64,000 nucleotides of DNA from Synechocystis sp. PCC 7509 (GTDB lineage Bacteria > Cyanobacteriota > Cyanobacteriia > Cyanobacteriales > Chroococcidiopsidaceae). The stretch lies in NCBI RefSeq assembly GCF_000332075.2, contig NZ_ALVU02000001.1, positions 682,001 through 746,000 of the forward strand, read 5' to 3'. Of this stretch, positions 9,513-15,412 are shown one piece after another. Numbering within the stretch: the first letter of the stretch is position 1; every line of letters starts with the position of its first letter. The notes beneath the pieces were generated by a model that saw nothing but the letters and a program-made list of their open reading frames with translations, was not told the origin of the DNA and searched no databases. The position numbers were made by a program, and so were the translations under genes.

Positions 9513-10481
9513 TTAACAAGGGAGAGAAAAATCGCTGATTATTTCAGTTGGCTTTGGCGGACAAAAACAATTTTTTGCTGCCTTTTGCAAAGTAATTTTA
9601 ATTGAGTCTATTTGCTTGATTTGTTGGGGAATAAAATAATGTTGAGAAATTTCTAACCAATCTTTGTCGCGCAAAGTTACAATTCCATCTAAGAAATAAC
9701 TAACCCAACACTCGCCGATTTTGGAACTTGCTATTTCTTGCGCGAGTTTAAGCTTTGAAGCCTCACAATAAACATAGTCAAGTTCAAAGCCGATAAAATT
9801 TCTGCCTAATCGTTTAGCAGCGATCGCCGTTGTTCCTGTTCCTAAAAATGGGTCAAGCACAACGTCGTTTTCGTCCGTTGACATTAAAATTACTCTCTCA
9901 AGTAAATGTATGGGCAATTGACACGGATGCTCGTCGCGGTATTTATTATGTTTGATGCGATGAATATCTGTCCAAACATCAGAAACTAGCGAACCAAATG
10001 GATGAAGTAAAGCTTTTTTGCCGCCGTAATCTTTATGTAAATAGCCGCATTTTCGACAGCGTTTATGCGGGTAACGTAGCTCGTAAAATTTATTCTGCTT
10101 TGCATCTTTCGCGTAAAACAAAATTCCGTAATGATTCGGTTGTAGAGATTTTCCCATCGGTGCCGTTGGCGCGTCCCACGAAATCCAATGCCGAAAATCT
10201 GCGAGATTGTTTAATACACTCGCGTAGTAAGTTAGCCATTTAGGAATATTATGCAAAAAAATAGAACCCGTTGGTTTTGTAATTCTGACACACTCAGTAA
10301 TCCACGTTTCACACCAGTTCAAATAGTCTTGCAAAGCCAGACTGTCTTTGTGACTATTATATTTTTTCTTAAGATTAAACGGCGGATCGGCAAACACAAT
10401 ATCAACGCTGTTACTTGGAAGTTTGCGTAGTAAATTCAGGCAATCGCCTTGCACAATTTGGTTTAGATACTTTTCTATCAT
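9513..10481 (-). CDS. site-specific DNA methyltransferase (beta-class, DPPF type)
   Basis: A 322-residue DNA amino-methyltransferase. Catalytic motif IV VFADPPFNLKKKYNS (Asp near residue 32) precedes SAM motif I DPFLGTGTTAIAAKRLG (near 210), the beta-class order. The middle region carries RCRKCGYLHKDYGG, a possible Cys pair in the target-recognition part. DPPF fits N6-adenine or N4-cytosine methylation; the recognition site cannot be read from sequence. Its ATG overlaps the stop of the upstream endonuclease reading frame (ATGA, 10478-10481), showing the two were a coupled restriction-modification operon. With the nuclease broken, this is now probably a solitary methylase. Confidence 0.88.
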   Translation of the reverse strand: MIEKYLNQIVQGDCLNLLRKLPSNSVDIVFADPPFNLKKKYNSHKDSLALQDYLNWCETWITECVRITKPTGSIFLHNIPKWLTYYASVLNNLADFRHWISWDAPTAPMGKSLQPNHYGILFYAKDAKQNKFYELRYPHKRCRKCGYLHKDYGGKKALLHPFGSLVSDVWTDIHRIKHNKYRDEHPCQLPIHLLERVILMSTDENDVVLDPFLGTGTTAIAAKRLGRNFIGFELDYVYCEASKLKLAQEIASSKIGECWVSYFLDGIVTLRDKDWLEISQHYFIPQQIKQIDSIKITLQKAAKNCFCPPKPTEIISDFSLPC

Positions 10482-11022
10482 TGAGTTAATTCCTGAATTA
10501 AAAATTGCTCGAAGCGGAAAGTTTGCGGGAGGCTGTGCCTACCGAAAACCTTTCCAAGAGAAGCGTAGTAACTCGCTTTTGTGAAAAGTAAACACTTCAT
10601 CAAACGCCGCGACCATTCTCCGCAAATCTTGTTTGCGAACATACCAGCCAACACCATCCACGAATCCAATAAATTTCGCTGCTGGATAATGTTGTTTGAG
10701 TAAAAAACCGACGGCAATTTCTGTTTTAGCTTTGTCTCCTTGACTAGAAGCAGTTGTCGCCAGATAGGAACTTTCAATTATAATTCTCGGATTTTGCTTG
10801 TTGGGAATGACAAAATCTATTGTACGATTTGTGTTTGGTGCGTTTGCTACGAGTTCGCTTAAATCCCCTGCTTCAAACGTCAAATTCAAACTTTCGAGGA
10901 GTTCCACAATAACAGCTTTTGAGTTGTTTTGTTTATTTCCCGAATACGAGCCTTTTTCCTTGTATCGAATCAGCGTATAGGTTAGATACTAGGTTTTTTA
11001 AGTGGTTAATTACTTTTTCCAT
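10478..11022 (-). pseudogene. broken DpnII-like type II restriction endonuclease
   Basis: The reading frame is split over three frames. ATG at 11022 gives MEKVINHLKNLVSN, then the frame shifts to IRYKEKGSYSGNKQNNSKA and continues through VELLESLNLTF. The central part has TIDFVIPNKQNP and IIIESSYLATTAS, which resemble the Asp...Glu-x-Ser/Asn active-site region of DpnII-like PD-(D/E)xK nucleases. The frame stops after SELLRFSWKGFR, while a third frame supplies TFRFEQFLIQELTQ and ends in an ATGA overlap with the methyltransferase. The conserved-looking C-terminus plus the overlap shows this was one gene. Family assignment is tentative; disruption is visible directly. Confidence 0.75.
10525..10544. 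repeat. small palindromic dispersed-repeat-like insert in the endonuclease gene
   Basis: GCGGGAGGCTGTGCCTACCG is a near-perfect inverted repeat (GGTAGGC/GCCTCCC on the other strand). It looks like the short palindromic dispersed repeats common in cyanobacterial genomes. It falls exactly where the endonuclease frame breaks. Taking out 22 bases here (10523-10544) joins the two frames as WKGF-TFRFEQ. Confidence 0.5.
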
Positions 11023-11046
11023 TTACTTAATTATAACATATTGCAG

Positions 11047-11107
11047 GTGCTTAAAAGCACTAACCGCCTACATCCCCATGTTTGAAAACAGGGGCTTTAG
11101 CTCGTTT
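11047..11107 (-). mobile_element. IS200/IS605-like element end (remnant, no tnpA/tnpB)
   Basis: Two adjacent hairpins, GTGCTT/AAGCAC (11047-11060) and CCCC..TGTT..AACA..GGGG (11074-11094), are followed by CTTTAGCTCG. On the minus strand this reads as the GCTAAAGCCCC...GGGGATG...GGCGGTTAGTGC pattern that I associate with the 3' end and omega-RNA scaffold of cyanobacterial TnpB-carrying elements. No TnpA or TnpB reading frame is next to it. It lies between the broken endonuclease and the Vat-type gene. The match is from memory of such ends. Confidence 0.45.
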
Positions 11108-11207
11108 TTCGGTAAAAAGTCGCACAGTACAATAAATAGGCTTATTGCTTCAGTTACAGGCTAAAGCAGTAGGCTTAAAATTTGGGTTAGGATGCAGAAA
11201 CAAGAAT

Positions 11208-11861
11208 TTGCAAAAGCTGGAGTCTATTTTGTACGGAGCCGATCCCAAAAATAAGCATCCTATGGAGGGATTTCCCCAAATTTGCTTTATTCAAAACACC
11301 GTATCGAATCCCAATATAATCATTGGAAATTACACCTATTACGACGATCCAGAAAATTCGGAAGACTTTGAACGTAATGTTTTGTACCACTTTCCCTTTA
11401 TCGGCGATCGCCTAATCATTGGCAAATTTTGTGCTTTGGCTAGAGGCGTAAAATTCATCATGAATGGTGCAAACCACAAGTTAGATGGGTTTTCAACTTA
11501 TCCGTTTGGGATATTCGGTAATAGCTGGGAAAAAGTCAATCCTCAGCCTCAAGAACTACCATATAAAGGAGACACAGTTATTGGTAATGATGTGTGGATT
11601 GGCTATGAAACAGTGATTATGCCGGGAGTGCAAGTAGGAGATGGAGCGATCGTTGCCGCAAAGTCCGTAGTAGTAAGTGATATCCCGCCCTATACAATTT
11701 TTGGGGGCAATCCAGCCAAGTGTATTCGTCAACGATTTAATGATGAAACTATTCGATCTTTACTTGAAATAGCTTGGTGGAATTGGGAAAGTGAAAAGAT
11801 TACGCACAATTTAGAAAAAATCGTATCAGCAAATATTGAAGCTTTGCTTAATTGTAAGTAG
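11208..11861 (+). CDS. Vat/CatB-type xenobiotic O-acetyltransferase
   Basis: A left-handed beta-helix (hexapeptide repeat) acetyltransferase. Family marks are GNYTYYDDPENSEDFE, VLYHFPFIGDRLIIGKFCAL, KFIMNGANHKLDGFSTYPF (with the catalytic-type His), VIGNDVWIGYETVIMPGVQV and PPYTIFGGNPAKCIRQRF. Homologues acetylate streptogramin A or chloramphenicol, but many chromosomal members have unknown substrates, so resistance should not be assumed. The start is uncertain: the frame is open from a TTG at 11145, further TTGs lie at 11208 and 11229, and the domain proper begins at about LYGADPKNKHPMEG. Sequence upstream looks like transposon remnant, so the native 5' end may have been altered. Confidence 0.82.
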   Translation: MQKLESILYGADPKNKHPMEGFPQICFIQNTVSNPNIIIGNYTYYDDPENSEDFERNVLYHFPFIGDRLIIGKFCALARGVKFIMNGANHKLDGFSTYPFGIFGNSWEKVNPQPQELPYKGDTVIGNDVWIGYETVIMPGVQVGDGAIVAAKSVVVSDIPPYTIFGGNPAKCIRQRFNDETIRSLLEIAWWNWESEKITHNLEKIVSANIEALLNCK

Positions 11862-11900
11862 AAGATTAACATCGACAGCAAAATGAGCGTGATACTAAAT

Positions 11901-12083
11901 CGCTCTTTTCCTATCCAAACCCAAAAAATGACTCAGTTATTCATCTCTTTAGGGGCAATTTTAGGTGGCTTATCCGTTGCTGCTGGAGCTTTTGCAACCC
12001 ACTCCTTAAAAACAACATTGAGCGATCGCGCGATAGAGATTTTTGAAACGGCGGCGAAATATCAGATGTATCATGCGATCGCA
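11901..12083. repeat. direct repeat copy A (leader and 5' part of a DUF423 gene)
   Basis: This 183-bp stretch matches 12809-12991 over its whole length with about 21 substitutions and no gaps by my hand alignment (roughly 88% identity). The right boundary of both copies is a HIP1 octamer; the left boundary of copy B also lies in one. Most differences in the coding part are at third codon positions. Confidence 0.85.
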
Positions 12084-12092
12084 TTTATAGAA
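11928..12092 (+). pseudogene. truncated DUF423 (YgdD-like) gene copy
   Basis: ATG at 11928 begins MTQLFISLGAILGG, nearly identical to the intact DUF423 protein at 12836. The match ends after YQMYHAIAF, near residue 53 of 124, so only the first membrane segments remain. The frame then runs without a stop through about 19 unrelated residues into the small protein at 12150, so one long fused frame (open from GTG 11883) exists on paper. The fusion is most simply an accident of insertion. Confidence 0.75.
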
Positions 12093-12149
12093 GCTTTCAA
12101 TTTAAGAGATATGTGGAAAAATAGAGCAGTAGTAAGTTGTCTAAAATCT

Positions 12150-12359
12150 ATGATTGTAACGAAGCTCTTTCCAGCTTTAAGAGATTTACCGCGCGGTGAT
12201 AAGTTGAAAGTTATACAGTTTTTGGTTATGGAACTGGCTAAAGAAGAAGAACCAAGTTTACAACCTGGAGCAACTTATCCAGTCTGGTCGCCATTGAACT
12301 CTCACGGGGCGGCGCAAAAATTGGCTCAACTTTTAGAATCAGATCAACCCACAGCTTAA
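12150..12359 (+). CDS. small cyanobacterial protein, antitoxin-like partner of the retropepsin-like gene
   Basis: A 69-residue protein from ATG 12150: MIVTKLFPALRDLPRGDKL, then KVIQFLVMELAKEEEPSLQ and a C-terminal part ending LAQLLESDQPTA. I recognise this as a small protein repeated across cyanobacterial genomes, usually directly before a retropepsin-like gene; its function is not known to me. Its stop overlaps the ATG of the next gene (TAATG at 12357-12361), so translation would be coupled. It is in frame with the truncated DUF423 upstream, and the family-like start is the internal ATG. An antitoxin role is only suggested by size and pairing. Confidence 0.6.
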   Translation: MIVTKLFPALRDLPRGDKLKVIQFLVMELAKEEEPSLQPGATYPVWSPLNSHGAAQKLAQLLESDQPTA

Positions 12360-12794
12360 TGCTTGACAGTCAAAGATTTGATTTCACGGAAGGATTTGAT
12401 ACATTTGGCGTTTCTGATGCCTTGCCTCAACTGCCTCTAACATTAATGTACCGAGATTCATCGCTCAAGGTTTTAGCCTTACTAGATACAGATGCAAGTG
12501 TTAACGTGCTTCCGTATAGCATTGGAGTCCAGCTTGGTGCGGTTTGGGAAGATATGACAACTTCTAGTGACTCTGGCTGGCAATCTAGCTTCAGTTGAGG
12601 CACGGGGTTTATTGGTTTCTGCTCAAATTGGTAATTTTGCTCCAGTTCGGTTGGTATTTGCATGGAGTCAGTCGGATGATGCACCATTACTATTAGGTCG
12701 CATGAATTTCTTTTTAGAGTTTGATGTCTGCTTTTATCGTTCGCAATTGAGCTTTGAAGTCCGGTCAAATCGTAAAATTTTTAAAGGTGGCTAA
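12359..12794 (+). pseudogene. frameshifted retropepsin-like (clan AA aspartic protease) protein
   Basis: The first frame (12359-12598) gives LPLTLMYRDSSLKVLALLDT and DASVNVLPYSIGVQLGAVWE, then derails. The continuation lies in another frame from about 12567: TLAGNLASVEARGLLVSAQI, APVRLVFAWSQSDDAPLLLG and RMNFFLEFDVCFYR. Together they make one single-domain retropepsin-like protein of about 145 residues. The net change at about 12560-12570 is one extra base (or two lost). The catalytic triplet reads Asp-Thr-Asp where the family has Asp-Thr-Gly, a second sign of decay. A sequencing error could explain the frameshift but would not explain the Gly-to-Asp change. Confidence 0.7.
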
Positions 12795-12808
12795 ATATCA
12801 TAAGCGAT

Positions 12809-12991
12809 CGCTCTTTTTCTATCCAAACCCAAAAAATGACTCAATTGTTCATCACTTTAGGGGCAATTTTTAGTGGCTTATCCGTTGCTGCTGGTGCTTT
12901 TGCCACTCACGCCTTAAAAGTAACACTAAGCGATCGCGCTCTAGAAATTTTTGAAACAGCCGCTAGATATCAGATGTATCATGCGATCGCA
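12809..12991. repeat. direct repeat copy B (leader and 5' part of the intact DUF423 gene)
   Basis: Partner of 11901-12083. Together with copy A it brackets the small-protein/retropepsin module. The left end overlaps the HIP1 octamer at 12804-12811 and the right end reaches the HIP1 octamer at about 12983-12990. Confidence 0.85.
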
Positions 12992-13210
12992 CTGCTAATA
13001 GTCGCGATATTACTGCTGCGGACTGATTCGCCCACAATTTTAGTTGTCACCGGATGGGCTTTTATTATCGGTATGGCGCTATTTTCTGGTAGCTTATACG
13101 CCCTCAGTCTTACCGATATCAAAATCCTGGGAGCAATTACCCCTCTTGGCGGTGCGGCATTTATTGTTGGCTGGCTGTGTCTTGCTTACGCAGGTTTCAG
13201 TATCAAGTAA
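12836..13210 (+). CDS. DUF423 (YgdD-like) small membrane protein
   Basis: A 124-residue protein with four predicted membrane helices: MTQLFITLGAIFSGLSVAAG near the start, LLIVAILLLR, WAFIIGMALFSGSLYALSL and the C-terminal AAFIVGWLCLAYAGF. It carries the family motif GAFATHALK. DUF423 proteins are inner-membrane proteins of unknown function found widely in bacteria. ATG start; the leader CCAAACCCAAAAA is shared with the truncated copy upstream. This is the intact copy. Confidence 0.88.
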   Translation: MTQLFITLGAIFSGLSVAAGAFATHALKVTLSDRALEIFETAARYQMYHAIALLIVAILLLRTDSPTILVVTGWAFIIGMALFSGSLYALSLTDIKILGAITPLGGAAFIVGWLCLAYAGFSIK

Positions 13211-13333
13211 CTTGCCTACATCTATCTTTAGTAACGACCTATACATCTATCTTTTGCAGGGTTAATTTAGCCGCTTTGATTGATTAAACCTAAGTTATTG
13301 CCATGCAATAAGAACAATCAGACACTTTTAACT

Positions 13334-13792
13334 ATGACTTTTGCTACCGACGAAAACACAACGCAATCTCTAGAAACCTTCAAAAGCTTTGATGTAGATA
13401 CACAATTAGCCATTCTCTGGTTTGGTTATCTCGATCTCAAAGATAAACTAAATCCCGGCAATTCTGCTTCTGCTCAAGACAGCGCCGAAGCTTTCTATGA
13501 TCGCATTAAATCAATGCCTCAAGATCAACAATTACAGGCGCAGCGCGACATTGCTAGCGGTACAGATTCCGATATTAGCCGTAGCTACAGCGCTTTGAGT
13601 TCTAGCGGTAGATTGGATGTATGGTTGCGTTTGGCTCAAGGTATGGATGAAGGTTTAATTATTCAAGTCCCTTCTGATTATCAGTTGCCATCTCAAACCG
13701 ATGAATTTGTAAATCAAATCAAACAACTTGACTTTGAACAACGTATCAATTTCATGCGGAGTCTAGTAGTTGAAATGGGTGCTAAATCCTAA
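13334..13792 (+). CDS. helical carotenoid protein (OCP N-terminal-domain homologue)
   Basis: A 152-residue all-helical protein equivalent to the N-terminal half of the orange carotenoid protein, without the NTF2-like C-terminal domain. Landmarks are DTQLAILWFGYLDLKDKLNP, whose Trp and Tyr correspond to carotenoid-ring contacts in OCP, DVWLRLAQGMDEG with the second ring Trp, and IIQVPSDYQLPSQTDEF. HCPs bind a keto-carotenoid; depending on clade they quench singlet oxygen or phycobilisomes. The ATG at 13334 (MTFATDEN) is preferred over a TTG at 13280 because homology begins there. No CTD-like gene lies next to it. Confidence 0.88.
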   Translation: MTFATDENTTQSLETFKSFDVDTQLAILWFGYLDLKDKLNPGNSASAQDSAEAFYDRIKSMPQDQQLQAQRDIASGTDSDISRSYSALSSSGRLDVWLRLAQGMDEGLIIQVPSDYQLPSQTDEFVNQIKQLDFEQRINFMRSLVVEMGAKS

Positions 13793-13801
13793 ATATTATT
13801 T

Positions 13802-13851
13802 AGGCAGAAAGTTCAGATTAAACATATTTTATCTAGATTTTCTGCCTTTTT
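13802..13851 (+). terminator. intrinsic terminator after the HCP gene
   Basis: Stem AGGCAGAAA (13802-13810) with TTTCTGCCT (13839-13847), followed by a T-run to 13851, starting about ten bases after the HCP stop. Confidence 0.85.
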
Positions 13852-13892
13852 GATATCTATAGTAATTCTATTTGATTCATAAACATTATCTC

Positions 13893-13921
13893 GTAGGGGC
13901 GCAATGCATTGCGCCCCCTAC
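13893..13921. repeat. palindromic GCAATGCATTGC dispersed repeat
   Basis: GTAGGGGCGCAATG faces CATTGCGCCCCCTAC with one unpaired C. A diverged relative of the same unit (AGGGCG...TGCACTG...CGCCCT) lies at 19594-19615. It sits between the HCP terminator and the end of the SirB1 gene. Confidence 0.7.
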
Positions 13922-13946
13922 AACGTTTACTAATTAAAAGATAGAT

Positions 13947-14771
13947 TTAACTATCGCTACTCAACTGCTTCAATAAACGCCGGATTACAGGAGCATCTTG
14001 AGCATCAGGAACTTTTTGTAAATAAGTTTCAAAATCTTTTACCGCAGATATCCAACTACCTATTTGATAATAAATTAATCCGCGATCGCGTATTTCTACA
14101 ATGGCGCTCGGAAACAACATTAAAATGCGCTCAACGGCGGCTAAAGCTTTTTCTAATTGTTGACTATTGAGATAAATTAGTTTTAAGTTACTCAGCATTC
14201 GGGCTAAAAACTGCCGATTACTTATAGTTGCAAAAAATTCCGGTTGCATAACTACAGGTTGCCCGTAAACTTTCATGATCCGTTCTTGACAATCTTCAAG
14301 AAATAGCACCTCACCGTGATTAAAAGGATCGACGAATATTTCCATGTCTGCAAGCTGGGGACGAATTACAAAATGTCCCGGCATTCCTACGCCTACCATG
14401 GGGAAATCAATTCGTTTAGCAATTTCTAAGTATACTAATGATAGGGTAATCGGGATTCCTACTCGTCTTTCAATAACGTCATTTAAAAAACTATTACGTG
14501 GATCGTAGTATTCAGTAACGTTACCGCTAAATTTTAGATCATCGTACAAATAACTGTTAATAGTTTGAATATTTTTTAACGGATAACGCTGGCTTGGTAA
14601 GCGCTTTTTTAGTTCGGCTGCCATAGCATCTAAAGTATTAAGATATTTGAGTACATCTAAACTAGAATATTCTTCCTGAGCAATGTACAGTGCTGATAAT
14701 GCTAAATCGATTTCTTCGTCTTGCTGACTAATTTCTTGTTGAAAATATTGCCGCGATCGCAAATAACTCAT
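13947..14771 (-). CDS. SirB1 family protein (transglutaminase-like plus TPR)
   Basis: A 274-residue protein. Residues about 30-180 are the SirB1/transglutaminase-like domain, with VIERRVGIPITLSLVYLEIA and VGVGMPGHFVIRP, the hallmarks of the family. The C-terminal third (LNSQQLEKALAAVERILMLF, then a second helix pair) is TPR-like. The domain lacks the normal transglutaminase cysteine (ITLSLVY), so it is probably a binding scaffold. Cytosolic, function unknown. ATG start at 14771. Confidence 0.85.
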   Translation of the reverse strand: MSYLRSRQYFQQEISQQDEEIDLALSALYIAQEEYSSLDVLKYLNTLDAMAAELKKRLPSQRYPLKNIQTINSYLYDDLKFSGNVTEYYDPRNSFLNDVIERRVGIPITLSLVYLEIAKRIDFPMVGVGMPGHFVIRPQLADMEIFVDPFNHGEVLFLEDCQERIMKVYGQPVVMQPEFFATISNRQFLARMLSNLKLIYLNSQQLEKALAAVERILMLFPSAIVEIRDRGLIYYQIGSWISAVKDFETYLQKVPDAQDAPVIRRLLKQLSSDS

Positions 14772-15412
14772 AATTTATGTTTTTGCTTTAATAGTTAAAC
14801 CAGAAACAGGTTTTCGTTATTTTTATTGATGGTGAGAATGTTACAAGTAATGGTGGCATCATCAATTTTTACCTTAGACACCAACAATTACTTATTTTCT
14901 TCTCATTATTAAGTCACCAACCCTACAAGTTTACAATTTTCAGGGCGATCGCATTACCGATCGGTGATGCGAAACTTTTGTACCTAATTTCCAGCAAACA
15001 TAGGTAGAGGATTGTTGTGCAAATAATTTTTCTAGGCGATCGCTCTATCTTATTTACCGCTACTACAAACAGCTTTATTTGCGGGAAATTAATTTATCAG
15101 TCTCTAAAGATATCATGCTTTGCAGTAAATGTCAAATAGCCTTTGAAATAGGTCTAGCACCACTAATAATTAGTTACTTCCTCGCCACTGGAAGGATGCG
15201 AGTATTTATACTAACCCTTGTAATTGCTGTCATTGCCTGAACTGTCTAACTTAATAGCCTAGTCTAACTCTCTACATAAGTTAGACATAAAGTAACCACT
15301 TAATGACTATAAAGTTGTCATCTTAGAAAAGTAAGGTTAATAAATCTTAACTTCTAGCTAATTTTCCAGCCACCCAATAGCACACCGCCACCTTTCAAAC
15401 GAGAACACCAAA
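14772..15412. other. 641-bp non-coding region between divergent SirB1 and multicopper oxidase genes
   Basis: AT-rich, with HIP1 octamers near 14945 and 15036. I found no believable gene, RNA fold or repeat. It must contain the promoters of both flanking genes. A short frame near 15196 (MRVFILTLVIAVIA, 14 residues) is too small to call. Confidence 0.5.

Noticed and set aside
11145-11207. N-terminal extension of the Vat-type protein from TTG 11145
   Set aside because: It runs into presumed transposon remnant and matches nothing in the family, so a later start is more likely. The exact start remains open.
12427-12768. Minus-strand frame across the retropepsin-like gene
   Set aside because: It is antisense to recognisable protease sequence, and no homologous feature is visible.
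14772-15412. Hidden small gene or RNA in the long spacer before the multicopper oxidase
   Set aside because: Only frames below 30 codons without a ribosome-binding site or homology were seen, and no strong hairpin.
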